In this document: positions 35,361-48,055 of the stretch, one piece after another | Numbering within the stretch: position 1 is the first letter of the stretch | Layout: every line of letters starts with the position of its first letter | From: Parelaphostrongylus tenuis | Taxonomy: Eukaryota; Nematoda; Chromadorea; Rhabditida; Metastrongylidae | Assembly: GCA_019055375.1 (NCBI GenBank) | Contig: JAHQIW010000404.1 | Span: 1 to 64,000 of the forward strand | Length of the DNA: 64,000 bases | Direction of reading: 5' to 3' | Notes under the pieces: generated by a model | The model's database searches: none | Seen by the model: the letters and a program-made list of their open reading frames with translations, nothing else | What the model was told of the DNA's origin: nothing | Program-made: the position numbers and the translations under genes

Positions 35361-37721
35361 AGTGATCGTGAGATGCATATGGCGGATATGAATCACTGGA
35401 CGTAGGGTTTTCAAAAGCAATCATTACATGGTAAATATAAGCTTGCCAAATAAGTACTATTTCCTAACATAGAAGTATAGGCGACAGCAACTTTCACTCA
35501 GCATAGTAATGTGTGACGGTGAATTTCATATGGGTATATAAATACAGAGAAAATATCTGTTTAGTATGGAGTATGTTTTCTTTAATCGCTGTGATTTTTC
35601 AACCCAGTTAGTAGTTTATCCCGCGCATATTGCTTCAGTTGTCAGTGCATAAAAGCTATTCTCTATCTCTAGACTTATTGATGAGCAATAAATTGCTTTT
35701 CAGGCAGGTTTATTGATCAAGCCAATAAGCCTACTGATGGTAAGGTGAGAGAGTACAAAGTCGGGAATTATCACAAAATGGGTGCTGAAATATCCGTAGG
35801 TATCGCATTATTCTCGTGGCGATTGCTTTAAACTTGTATCGTTCGATTCAGTTTTACAAAGTCCGTTACTAAAAGCGATAAGTGTGACTCATACGTACTC
35901 ATACGTGGGATGGAATCGGTTGGTATGGCGTGCCTTCAATTCTCAATGTCTGCAGTGGCAAATTAGGCGTCGTAATACGTGTTGAACTTAAGGAATCAGA
36001 CGTCGGGCTCTAATTGTTAACCAATGATGAGTTTCGCTGAAGTGTTGCCATAGGCCTGACTCCTCCGGATTCTATATACAAGTCCAGAAAACGTTAGGGT
36101 GGCGAAGTGAATGGATGAGGATAACTCTTTGTCGTAGATCTAGAACATAAAACCAGAACAACCTAGTAGTTTTGCTTGATGTAATCATTGTTATGTTCTA
36201 TATAATATTGTAATATTCTATCACAGTTGCGAAAGTAGGTGTTGAAACTATGCTGTGCATTATTTCTCAAAGAGCTCTTGTGGAAATTGTAAAATATGAA
36301 ATAAATGATCATAATTTTGTTGTTGTATGTGAACTGCTGTAAGGAAATTTAGAGAGAAATGTTGCAATCAAAGCGAAAATGTCATAGTGCTGATTGACTA
36401 TATGGAACCGGTTTCGAAACAACAAGAAAAGCTACTGCGCAGATCTGGCAAGATGACTGACCGGTCCTTGATCAGTTGATTTTGTCAAGTTTCACTATTC
36501 TATAGTTTATATAATACTAAATAGCAATGTATAAATGGGCTGTCAACGTTCACATGCACTTTCAGGAGTTCGATCGGTGCGAAAGCTTTGATGAAGGTTT
36601 TTTACAGTAGACGTTAGACTTTTGCTTTCAAACCAACCATTTTTTTCCATCTGTTAGGCTTTCTTCTGCATCATCAAATAATGCGGAGGTCTGCACATCA
36701 CTCAGAAAGGGTAGCTTCTATTCTCCACCTAGCTCAGTTACGTTTTTCGGATTCTATATATGTTTTCTTTGAGCCGATTATATTCAACGTTCATAATGTT
36801 GTCAAAGGTTGAAGCGTTTGGCATTGAATCCTTTGTGGGTGCGCCTTGCAATCGACTCTATTTTTTGCACTACAGAAATGATTGAACACTTATTTAATTA
36901 TGTATTAACTGCGAATACTCACTGATGTATCATGCCAGCATTTTTTCTTTTCCAGACAAATGTGGTAACGCTGTTACGACTACGGACGAAAACCTAGTTA
37001 ACTCGAGATAAGGGGTCAAACCAACGTGAATGGCGCAGTATCACATGTATCATATTGTGTCGACCCAAAACTTCTTCTATTCGTTTCATTTCCACCATCC
37101 ACGAAGACCTTCGAAATTTTTCTTTTGCGCTGACTTCGGCTGCTAGTCGAGGATTTTTTCATCTCCATCATGAAAGTTATGTAGAGCGCTTCCGCTCGGA
37201 TCGAAGGAAATAAGCCTGTTCTGGAAAAATTCATTATCATTTTCAGTTGCAGTTTCAAATGTTCATTGGAGGAGTGGGATCAGCGCATGGATAGGTTGGC
37301 CAAGCCCCAAAAAATGGGATTAATACTACTGCGCTACCTGCTGCTCATGTTTTATTATCACTCATAGTATATAAAAAAATAGTACGAAGGCGAAGTTTGA
37401 ATACTAGAATAACCCTTGCTTGATTGCTGACGATTAACGTCCTGTTAATGATTCGGTTTGTAAAGATCGTGAGTTTAATACATAATTTGGTTCGTTTTCA
37501 GACTAGCTATTTGAAGTTATCATCGTGTCAACTAGGGCTATTAAAAGCCCTATAAGATTAAAAATCGCTTACAGGTGTATGTGCTCACGGTAACTAAAAC
37601 AACTTATCAGCAAATTTGATTTCACTAAGAATGGAAGTTTCCACTTTTCATTGAAGTTAAAGATTTGCGACGGCAATTGATAATTCGTTTCGTTCACGAA
37701 CCTTTCTATCTACTTTCATAG

Positions 37722-37994
37722 TCGTTTAAAATTGTGTTCAACGGGTTTCTGTCGAAGTCGATTTACAGTAAAGGGTTGCTTGCGGCTGAGTCACATGAGC
37801 TGAATAGTTCTATATTTTTGCTCGGAAACTCGGCCAAGAATAAACCAATTTCAATAAATGCTATTAACATTGAAGGAAAACAAATCGAAAGTTGGCAAAT
37901 CCCACTCACATGGACCACAACTTCTTGCGATGACGTCTTAAGAAGATTCAACTCTCTTTTCTCTGTTCCTCAACAAAGAAAACCTTGCGAATAA
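37722..37994 (+). other. exon-like open frame, unrecognised
   Basis: After a good acceptor (ACTTTCATAG), a 90-codon frame runs to a TGA-free TAA stop (SKSIYSKGLLAAESHE, then ESWQIPLTWTTTSC). WQIPLTW is faintly like the segment after the catalytic half of M1 aminopeptidases, but one short motif is not enough to name it. No neighbouring exons were found. It may be a relic or chance. Confidence 0.22.
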
Positions 37995-40405
37995 GTAGCA
38001 TGTATTTCGAATAAAATTCTGTTAAAGATCGCGTGATTCCCCGTGAAGACGTTCCATTGAAGTCACAATCATTTATATGAAATTGGAAAAGTCTAATGAA
38101 GAAGCTTGCATTAGGTTTTTTATGGACATCTGTTGAAGTAGTCATCTGAAAGGCAAAAAAATAGTGGAAGAGAGAGTTTAGAAGAAAATGCGAAGAGCAG
38201 CATGAGAACATTCACAACAATCTTGAATCAGCCAATGTTATAATTCGTGAATATTCTCTTCTTATATGTTTGCTTTCTAGTTGCTAATAAATAGTTTCAA
38301 GTGGAAGTAGAGTAGCAGTGGCAATCATAGCATTAATTCTATAAGAAGTAGAAAAGTATCATGAGCTTTGTGCTATCATTCTTTGAGAAATGCTTCTCTT
38401 CCTGTAACTTTGTTTTACAAACTAGAGTTTCTTTGCTTAGTTTCTCAACTACCACGTTTTCGTCAATTCACTTGTAAGTATGGGCTTTTAGTGCAACAGT
38501 AATGACTCTTCCTAACACACGTTTTTTGCCTGAAAATCTAGTCTTGTCGCTAATTTATCCCGTCATGGTGATAGTGTGGTATTGAAACATGACGTCCAGT
38601 AAGGAGTTCATCCTTGGATAATAGCGCCAGAGCTAGTTCATGAATGCCGTTCTAGTGAGTACCTGAATGATGTAAAGCATTGCTTCTTCTACATTGCTGC
38701 AGTAGTAGTAGTAACTGCGCAATCTCCATTTCACATCACATGACATTTGTCAATTGTAATCATATCTCAAAGTAATGAGTTGCACTTGCACACTTCTCAC
38801 GTAAGGCGGATTTTCATGAATATTGCTACCATTTAAGAAGAATTCCAATCTCAAGATGGCAAAATTCATGCTGATCCGATTATCTGTGGACTACTTGTGA
38901 TGATGACCTGAAAAACGCATAGTATAACGATCTCGAGAGTTGTAAAAAAAAATCACGCCTGGGTTACAAGTGTTTAAGACGCCGATAGAGTGTAAGTAAC
39001 AGGTTTTGAAGCCGTGATCTAACCCACGAGAGAGTTCGATAACCTGTCTGGGTGACTATATGCCATCAAAGTAAATCGGTAATCTGTCAAAAGACATACG
39101 TCATATGAGGGCGTGACCTCAAGTTCATAAATAAGATTCCTTCGTGCCATTGCTTGCTATTCTCAGCCCTGGTTATTCCCTCTTCACAACGAATACAAAT
39201 CTCCCACATATTTTCTATGAAAACATCGTGTTTTTCTCTTACATTACATCGCTATCGGTAAAGCCATTGCACTGACATAATCTTAAAGAATAGAAAGGGA
39301 AAACTTTGTAAAACTGTTTCCATTTATTTAGTTTTCAGCTTTCTTTCATTCTTGCTCAACCTTTTTCTTCAAAAATTTTTTTTTTCGTCAGCATGAGGAA
39401 TGCATGCTAAACGTAAAGGTTTTTCATTTCTAGCAGTTTTTCCTTCTTTCTATTCGAATTGGGAAAGCTATCTCGTTAACGTCGTTACTTCGATATCACC
39501 AAACAAGCCGTCATATCAGGTGATTGCTAAGCTGTCGATATTTCGTTCATCAATGCTATACCTGGTTTTGTTTCGCTGACAAACCTAGCTGATTCGAGCT
39601 CTGTTTCCATTTGTTCTAGAAATTTTTATTGTTCCAAAAATAACGAAAAGAAAAAAGAAAGTCGTTATGACTCCTCAACATAAGTGACATTCGATGCTGC
39701 TTGGTGATGCCGTATTTTGTTTGATTCCATGACTTCTTTTATTGTTTATTCCTCAAAAGAAAAAAGAAGACAAACGACTCATCTCGCTTAATACGGAAGA
39801 ATTTTCTTAGCAGAATAACGCTCGTGTTATCCCATTCTTCATCTCGATGTTTCACAATGCGTGGGATCTAGTTCGCAATGTTGTATATGAAACATTTCCT
39901 GCTGCACTTCATAGCATTCTTTTTACTGGTATCATGTCATGCATGAGACACCATAAAATTGTAGTATAGTATAGTATAAGATTTGATTTCATTTTTATTA
40001 ATTGATAAACGCCAAATCATAAGCAAATTTAGTAACAGAGTGCAGCTGTGCGTTGCGCTTGTACTTTAATTCGGCTCCACCAGTGCTGTATTTGTAAAAT
40101 AGTCACCGTGTGCTTGTATCTTCCCTGCTAAAAATCATATAAAGAACAATTTTGTAATTTAATTTTTTGATACGAGCTATGGAAAGCGGCCATATATTTA
40201 CTTACTAATCACCGAAGGTCCTAAGTTCGACTAAAACCTATGGTTAAGCTGAGATACTAGTAATGGTGCTGTCCATGTGAAGATGAGTCATACTTTTATT
40301 CCATTATTCTTTCCGCGTCACTCCTTATAGCAAAGTTTTCATAAGTACATGAGAATGGATTAAGATTTTCCAGCGATACGTCAAGAATTTTGATAATCTA
40401 GAAAC

Positions 40406-40678
40406 GGGGCGCCGTGGCCGAATGGTTGTGATGTTGGTCACGGCGCGCGTGGAGACGAGCTCCACCTCCCCAACTTTCCTCGCCAGTCAACAGTGAACGT
40501 CCTATGGAATGCCACAGTAGGGTTATCCTCGAGACTGTAAGGAGAGTCGCTCAACCAGTATTCTACGCAGTTCAAGAATACGGCGAAAAACGAACTGAAT
40601 GCTAGAAGTGCTGGGATCCGGACACTGAAAAAAAAGTCACTGTGATGACGGATCAAATAAAGTGCTTAAAAAATAAGA
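40406..40678 (+). mobile_element. tRNA-derived SINE, family A copy 1
   Basis: The head is tRNA-like. It has an acceptor-like GGGG paired with CCCC, an A-box-like GTGGCCGAATGGTTG, and a 5-bp T stem GTGGA/TCCAC around a 7-base loop. The unrelated body contains CTATGGAATGCCACAG and ATCCTCGAGACTGTAAGGAG. The conserved 3' end is GTGATGACGGATCAAATAAA. Copies lie at 43100-43371, 55671-55930 and 56880-57136. Confidence 0.8.
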
Positions 40679-41689
40679 AGTGGAAACACTGTCGTCCAAA
40701 TCATGTCCGAAAATAAACGCGACAAAAAAAATTTTAATACTATCATAGCAGACGTGCTCGTGATCGTTCTATCAACTATGAAGTAATATGATTCTCATTC
40801 TCATTCAGTCTTTTCTGTGTTCAGTTGATTATTACACGTAACAGTATTTTTTTCTTTCTATTGATTGTCCATGTGTCTGTTAGATTTCTGCGCTACTAAA
40901 GTGAGCCATTCACAGTATTTTTAGGATTGAATGTTATTGTAGAGTGTGAAAAAAAACCATTAACTTAGACAGTGTAAGTCCTACGACTTCTTATCTTTTC
41001 ATATCATATGGATAACTTGTCAGCTCGATCGAGTATTGTACTACATATTAGTGTTCATGAATACTGGAATTTTCGAAAATTGAAGTATGTTTATTGTGAC
41101 GAACACAATGAGTATCAAGTCAGGAATTTTCATTTCGTTACACCATATTATTTTTTTAGTCCTCCCGTATTTCTTTGCTCATTCTCTGCTTTATTTCTTT
41201 TATTTTTTTGCCTTCAATTTTTCAATTTGTTCACTTAATGTAAATTTTTTTTAATGAGAAAAGTTATCGCTGAAGATTGAAAGACTTCAATTATTGTTCT
41301 AGATCTCATTCAATAGTTCGGAATTTTTTTGCATAGAACCATCCGAGTGTGTCGTTAGAAGTATGAAACGATGAAGAATGAAGCATTCGACGTTGGTTAT
41401 CTCGCTGAGGTGTACCATGTATTCAACCCCATTCCTAAAGGTGAATGAATGTATATCTGACCCAAAATGAATTGCAGAAAAATTTTACTATTTGTGTAGT
41501 TCTTTATTTCCCTTAAAAAGTCTAGTGCCAAATCGCAGAACTCTCGGATGGATGGGGGCTTGGTCTGCCCGGGGTGCACGAGCAGCCTAATGACCTTGCG
41601 CGTTTCTAAGGTTTTTCTAACTGGTATGTTAACAGCGCCCACTCCAGTATTAACTGAAAGACAAAGAAAGGGTTTTCAGTATTCATCAG

Positions 41690-41935
41690 TAATTGGGGAT
41701 GTGCTACACACTCAATATCATTACATAGTTGGAGGTGATCAACTGCATGTATAGCTCTTACAACGACTTCTGGTGACGCACAAATGTATCAAGTCAGTGT
41801 CGATCTTTCCCGACAAATATAGCTCCAATTTACCGCAGTCGAAAGAAAGGAAGGCTTAGTGAGCACAGGACGCGGGCGAACAAAAAGCCTCGTGTGTTGT
41901 GCGCGACGCCTTTAAGCACTGCTCTACGTGGGCCA
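41690..41935 (-). mobile_element. tRNA-derived SINE, family B copy
   Basis: On the minus strand the head GTAGAGCAGTGCTTAAAGGC and a B-box-like TTGTTCGCCC are followed by GCTCACTAAGCCTTCC and GACACTGACTTGATACATTT, the family B body. The tail end is poorly preserved. Confidence 0.6.
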
Positions 41936-42569
41936 TTTCTTTAATGTTATTAGCACGAAAATTCGTCCAATTGAATGAAAATCGATTGTATTTTATTGCA
42001 ACAAGAAGTTTTGTCGTTTTTTCTGAATATAAAAAATGATCATACCTTAACTCTCTATTTTAAGCTCAATGTGATACATTTCATACCTAAAATTTTTGCC
42101 TAAAAATAAGCATGAAAACAAGTAATTTGTACGTATTTTTATTCAGAATTCGATCTTAGAATCACTATTCATCAGCAGCTTCTTAACTTTCTCTGGAACT
42201 GCATGACGTTATGTCATTATAAAGGCTTCCAAGATGAGGAATCGACTCCATCTGCAATCGTCATCTGAAGCCAATGGGTGTGTAAAGTAGACTTTATTGG
42301 TAAATCAACTTTTGATAAAAGAATCACAGCAAATTAGGGCTCTCGCATGTACACTTCTGCGGACCACAAAAGCCTATTCATGTTCCAGCAAAGTAAACAT
42401 TGTGCCATTCACTGACAACAATAGCAACATGTGAAGGAGCTAAATCTTGCATAGAAATCAAATCCTCATTACTCCTCCAGTACTGATGACTGACACACTT
42501 TCATCTTGTGAAGTAATGAGGCACCTTAGACATTTGAAGTTCACCCTAATGGTGGCAGTGTACGGTTAC

Positions 42570-42901
42570 TTCTGGCTATTAGGGGGCAAACGAAAGACTG
42601 TACTCATTCGCTGGTGAAGTATTTTTCATAGGAATGTCAGTAACCACTGGAAAGCTTAGATTTCTAGCTGCAGCCCCATGTTGCCGACTTTTAGATAGAC
42701 CCTTTTATAACGCTGTAAAAATTACATAAAATTATGCCTCAAATCTTCTTCTGTAGCAACATAAAAAAACGACTTTCTTGAAACTGGCGATGAGGAGCTG
42801 TAGCTTGAACTCTCAGTTTACGAAAAGTTGCTAACATTCCTATGAAAAGTTCCTTTCCAGTGAATGAGGTCGGTTTTACATTTGTCCCCTTATAATCAGA
42901 A
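42570..42901. repeat. short fold-back element, family B copy 5
   Basis: Left end TTCTGGCTATTAGGGGGCAA and right end TTTGTCCCCTTATAATCAGA are inverted complements. The arms share TTTTCATAGGAATGTCAGTA with GCTAACATTCCTATGAAAAG. At about 330 bp it lacks the interior of copies 1 and 4. Confidence 0.82.
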
Positions 42902-42904
42902 AGA

Positions 42905-43080
42905 ATAGGAATCGAACCTGTGTCGCCACGGCCACAGCGTGGAGTACTAACCACTGTACTACTTGGGCCGTTGTAAAGGCCAGATATGCATTCAATCACC
43001 TCAAACGAAGTTAAAAATTGAAGTCGAATGCATGGCGCATCCCTCAGGGATTGATCAACGCCGAGAGCTTTATCCTTTTA
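42905..43080. mobile_element. SINE family B tail with an inverted tRNA-like head
   Basis: On the minus strand a well preserved tRNA-like head is present: A box AGTACAGTGGTTAGTA and B box GGTTCGATTCC. The plus strand just after it carries the family B tail in the opposite sense (GTAAAGGCCAGATATGCATT, then GCGCATCCCTCAGGGATTGA). The two halves are therefore head-to-head, unlike other copies. Confidence 0.55.
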
Positions 43081-43099
43081 TTTTTAATCAGAAATAACC

Positions 43100-43371
43100 A
43101 CTTTACTTGAGCACTATATCTTTCGTCTTCACAGTGATTTTTTTTCCTCGCTGTGCGGATCCCAGTACATCTAGCTTTCAATCGTTTCCTCGTCTTCTTT
43201 TTGAACGTCGAAAAATACTGCTTGAACGCGTCTCCTTGCAATCTCGAAAAAAGTCTGGCTGTGGCGATCCATAAGGCGTTCAGTGTTGATCGTCGGAGAG
43301 TGTTGAGGGTAAAGGTTCGGATTCACGTGGGCCACGACGAGCATTACAACCACGCTGCCATGGAGTCCTAA
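43100..43371 (-). mobile_element. tRNA-derived SINE, family A copy 2
   Basis: On the minus strand: a head with GCAGCGTGGTTGTAATGCTC, B-box-like AATCCGAACC, body GATTGCAAGGAGACGCGTTC, and the 3' part ATCACTGTGAAGACGAAAGA. Confidence 0.75.
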
Positions 43372-44439
43372 CTGAATGCTTAAAGGTGAAAAGACACAAA
43401 ATCCTTTTCGAAGTCATTCCACACTGTACTGCCGCTTGGGGAGATTGTCCATTTTTCCGGAAATACTTAAAGTATTTTTCTCCTGGTTGTTCTTAGGCTG
43501 TGAGTAAACATTTGATGAACAACGTGCACTATTTCCTCGTTTTTTTTTTGAATACCAGTAACAGATACTGAAAAGAATATGATCTACATGACAAATTTCA
43601 ATCGTCTTTGCGTCAAGAGGCGCACTTTTTCACGGTAAGACGTTCACTTATGTTCGTGGCTCTTCCAGATTCCAAACGTAATGATGGATTTGGCATAAAA
43701 GCATTAGCACAATTGTAATCCCACAGTTCAAAGAAGATTGTCAATAAAAAACTCAAAAAAGAAATTGCCATGTATAGATAAAGCACGATTATTTTCAATT
43801 AAAAAGATATTTTTCAATCTCGTTGCAGTTCGCTTTGGATAAACAATCATTGAATTTCGAAAATGAGTCATTTTTGATCGATATGAAATTCTTCTACTTA
43901 TTAAAACATCATATTTCGGAAGAGTTCGATTTTAGACCACATGCAGCAAATCTTTTCCAAGAGCAAAGGTCTTATGTGATTTTACAACGTGAAAGTGTCG
44001 AACTGCTGTCGTGTAAAAGCCAAACTATGTCATTCAATACTTACTAAGATAATTCTACGTTTAATTTTATTATCTTTTAATTTGACCTGAAAACAAATTA
44101 GTAGAAGTAACCTCGTCTACTGTGCAGCTTAAACCCAAATTTGAATCCTTCGAATCAAATGATGGAGCTTTATTTAGAGTAAACTGTGAGTAGTAATATT
44201 GATCACCACACACATATGTCTCTTCACCACCAAATTTCACTCGGTATCTATCTGATACATTGACTACGGACTTCCATACTCATTGCTATCTCGGATTCTT
44301 TTTTCATAACAAAGAGGACCATCAGTTCAAAAATTTCCACTTAGGTCTATTGGCGAAGAATTTGTTTTAGCGCGAAATACATCAAAACATTTTTAAGCTT
44401 TATAGATTTCCAAGACACGTAAGAGAATTGAATGATGAG

Positions 44440-44525
44440 CAACAATACATTCTCAGACGGAAGTCGAACTCGCGTTTCATCAATACCGGGGACGTGTGCT
44501 ACCACTACACCAAGACACATTTGAG
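44440..44525 (-). repeat. tRNA-like sequence, probably a pseudo-tRNA or SINE head
   Basis: On the minus strand, TTGGTGTAGTGGTAGCAC resembles an A box and GAGTTCGACTTCC a B box, at the spacing of a tRNA gene. The acceptor ends TCTTGG and CTGAGA can pair with wobbles. The T stem does not pair, so a working tRNA is unlikely. Confidence 0.45.
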
Positions 44526-46384
44526 CCACCATTCATTCTTTAACATCTCTATATCAGCTGTCAGCCACCAACCTTCATATAATTAATTAAAATTGAGACA
44601 TGGTATGGCACCGCTTTTTGGTCAATAACTATATTTCTATATGAATGAGTCATTGATGCTTTCTTCGTCACTTTGATTTTCGCTTCCACTTAATACTTCA
44701 AGTTTTATTTCATTGCTAATTCCTTCGTCAAACTTTGCCTTTTTTTGGCAATAGCATTTAACGAAATAGATTGTGTGACAAGCTCCATTCAAAGAATATC
44801 CAATGAGGCTTCATCTCTCATTTTATCATGACCTTGTTTATAAAACGCCATGAACAAATCCAATATTCTTGCAGCTTTTGGGAATTTCTATATCGCCATT
44901 AGAACTTTCACTGAGCATTTCACTGAAATATGACTTGTATATTTGTCACTTATTTTCCTATTTTTTTTACAAATTTTCAGCTCCATTCTAGACAAAGTGA
45001 GATTTTATCATGAGAAAATGTGGTCTTATTTTTTTTTTTGCAGGTCTGCTTCCTGTCTAGAAAACATCTCACATCCTGATCTTTCTAACTCTGATCTCAC
45101 GTCTTCTACATTTAATTCTGCTCATTTCCAGTATTTTCAAACTAAGCTAAAAAGCACTGCTTTGATAATGATTATATAGATGTGATGGGAATTATACCAA
45201 ATTTGGGCTCCGGTTACATTTAAGGGAATTTTTTTTCAAAAATATCTCGATTGATGGCAAAAACTCTAACAGATCGAATACATACAAGGTGAGCGAAAAT
45301 TTGAGTCCTTCTAAGACTGTTTCGTGATAAATGTAATCAGTTTTCTGCAAAAAAAAAGTCGAATTTCGTTGATTGATTTGCTGTCAGTCTTCTAATCCTC
45401 AACCTGGAAACCAGGTGAGCGCTTTAACTAGAGAATTCGTACAATATATATATGGTAGCTGATTTGACCTTGCTTCAGGCTAACGAATCCTCCGTGCCTA
45501 AGTAAACAACGAAGAGTAACATATCTTTTTTGCAAAAAGTGCTCCTTCAGCCCCGTAAGGTCTTGAGACTGCGTGCGGCAAAGATATGAGAACATTCCAG
45601 TGAAGTGATCCCAGAATTCTAAGTAAACCCTATGCGATCAGCGTCCAACGACATTCATGAAAAAGGCGAAGTTTTCAATTAGTATTCACACCCACAAAAA
45701 AATCTCAAAACTTCCGTGTCTGACAGATGCGAGACAACGAACCGAATGGAAGAATTGCTTGAATTCACACAATATTTGAGAGGAAGCATATGGGTTGAGA
45801 AGAAGCCTTCATCTCTTCAGTCTTTGTATTCAATAATTTTGATTTTCCCTCATATTACTCTCATTTTCCAGCTCTCCGTTAATGAAATAGTTACAATTTC
45901 TTTGAATACAAACATATGTGTTATATGTTTGCAACGTATCTGACATTTATAGAGTACAGTACAGGTAAAAATTTCTAACATTCCATATTTGCATAGGTGT
46001 GGATCAATCAACACTCGTACGAAAATGTCTTTTAATGAACTTATTCTATTTCTTCAACCACTTGAAATAATTTATTATGTTTTTCTTAGCTTTACATGTC
46101 TCGATAGTTTCCTTAACTTTTTGGATTTATAATGATATTGCTCTTATGTAGTGTACGAGTTGAACTATAAAAATCTTAACTCCCATCAATATCGAGAACG
46201 TCTTGAACTGTAATTTTTTAATGATTCACCTCCGTCAGAAGCTTACATTATCACACAAAAAAGTAATAACAACCAAAATTTTTGGTAAGTTGGGACTCAG
46301 ATGAAGAGTTACGGAATCATTAATTTAGTACTTATATGAATACTTTTTACTAACAAAAGGCCAAAAATAGAGCTCTCGGCCTTG

Positions 46385-46640
46385 TTCAGTTCCTGAGGGA
46401 TGCAGCATGTATTCGAGGTGATTGAATGCATATTTGGGATTCACAATGACTCTCGGTGTCCTATCAATGTGTCAAGTCAGTGCTGCTAATCCTCCCAGGC
46501 AAGTCTGGGACCGGTCTGGTACCAATCTACCGACCCTGGCGCGGTGGATGGCTTAGTGAGCTGTTAGCGCAAGATCGAACCATCGACCCTGCATGCGACG
46601 GAGAGCACCCTAACCACTGCGTCATAAGCTCCCTCCTTTT
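46385..46640 (-). mobile_element. tRNA-derived SINE, family B copy
   Basis: On the minus strand: head GACGCAGTGGTTAGGGTGCT with B-box-like GATGGTTCGATCTTG. Body blocks are GCTCACTAAGCCATCC, GGTACCAGACCGGTCCC and AGCACTGACTTGACACATTG, and the tail is AAATATGCATTCAATCACCT and GCATCCCTCAGGAACTG. It is the best ordered family B copy. Confidence 0.72.
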
Positions 46641-47497
46641 CACTTATCTACCACTGTATACAAGCACTGACACATTTTTCAGTTTCATTGTTATTTCACT
46701 TTTAATGAATATTTCACTCTTGAGTTGAGGTTTTGAAGTCATACGAGGGACTTCACAAGCCGTCTGCATAGATATTCATTTCGTCGTTGGTCTGTGAAAC
46801 GGTGACAATTTCTGCTAGTGGTTTACTCTCTCGTGCTTCTGAATAGAAATGACGAACTCTTGGTTATACAGGATAAGCGATGACGTCACAACACTACGAG
46901 GGAATCTTTTAACTATACAGTAACAGTGAATACTACATAAGAAACCAAACTGATCGTGTGGGCGGAGTGGTGTGAAACTATGCAGCTCAATTACTCAGAA
47001 GCATTTTGGTTCGCAGCTGTCACACGATGAGCTAGGATTGTTATGATTGTTGAAAGAACACACAATGTAGTGAAACCGTTCCGGTCGGATGAGACTGCCG
47101 TTTTTTTTTTAGGATTTCAGGATTCGTAGACAGAATTCTTATAGCTCCTCCTACTTCTGTAGATAATTTGGATCCCTATAAACAACTCAGAATAGTACTG
47201 TTAAAAGCGATAAAGTTTTTTTTATAGAATGTAGCATATCGATAGCATCACTTTATTAACTTTAAACTTATTGTTTACAAAAAGAGAATGTTACGGTTGT
47301 ATAGTATTTTAATGTTGACATTGTATAACTACTATCAGCACTTCCGATCTCCTACTACGATCACGGCTAATTCCGCCGTTTTTTTTTTTATTAACGGCTC
47401 ATTTTCTTTCTATATTCTCATCTTTAGCAAGTGTTTATAACAATTTTCACACACTCGTGTTTTCTCTGCTGCTCTGTTCTCTCTTTGCATCTTTTCG

Positions 47498-47570
47498 TCT
47501 CCCTCTCTCTCTCGCTCTTTCTCTCTGTCTATATTTATTTATCTATCTGTCTATCTCTGCCTTCCACTCC

Positions 47571-47614
<44 letters not shown>

Positions 47615-47618
47615 GTCT
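47498..47618 (+). repeat. CT-rich microsatellite
   Basis: Imperfect CT/CTTT repeats. The open frame across it is an artefact. Confidence 0.95.
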
Positions 47619-47961
47619 TCTTTACGTACATCGTAGGAAATGATGATGTTGAGATGTCGACTGTGAGTAACAGATCACACCACAAAACCTAGCGTTTTTC
47701 GAGCATTTCGATGATGTTTTCTATCTTGAAGAAGTATCTTAGGGCGCCATATCAAGGATCGATCTGACTTATTGATTAGTTTGGAGATCATGAACGCTGA
47801 AAACGATCTCAAATGATCTCAAATTTCTCATCTCAAAAAAAGGATGTACACATATTTCCTTGCTGATACGCTGTTGATCTAAACATCGTATGCGATTATT
47901 TGTTTACATCGATTACAACGAACAAATCCACGCTGTCGAGTCGCTGTTGTGACGGAAATCG

Positions 47962-48055
47962 ATGGCGTTCGATGATACTCGAGAAGTGTGTTTATCGATC
48001 GACGTGATCAGTGACCGTGGCCGTAGCCAGGCCAGGCCAGGACAGGCCAGGCCAG
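47962..48055 (+). other. candidate distal first exon
   Basis: An ATG at 47962 opens a frame (MAFDDTREVCLSIDVISD) that reaches a consensus donor, CCAG/GTAAGA, at 48055. The phase is compatible with the exon whose acceptor lies at 63190. A match of phase alone happens one time in three and the intron would be 15 kb, so this is weak. Confidence 0.2.

Larger units (their letters stand above)
34295..40405. other. intergenic stretch downstream of the malonyl-CoA synthetase gene
   Basis: No recognisable gene. Two diverged direct copies of one repeat lie near 34370-34500 and 35880-36010 (shared ACTCATACGTGGGA). Another weak pair lies near 34760 and 37090 (shared CCACCATCCACGAA). A 76-bp tandem duplication is at 35209-35360, and an exon-like open frame is at 37722-37994. 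The rest is AT-rich without signals I can name. Confidence 0.5.

Noticed and set aside
40406..40475. Possible functional tRNA gene
   Set aside because: Anticodon arm is poor and the same head is attached to a constant non-tRNA body in four copies, so it is a SINE head.
41397..41642. 81-codon minus-strand frame
   Set aside because: No family motif; it adjoins a SINE copy and is probably repeat-derived.
43823..44047. 74-codon frame after a good acceptor
   Set aside because: No homologous neighbour exon or motif could be seen; acceptor-like words are common in AT-rich DNA.
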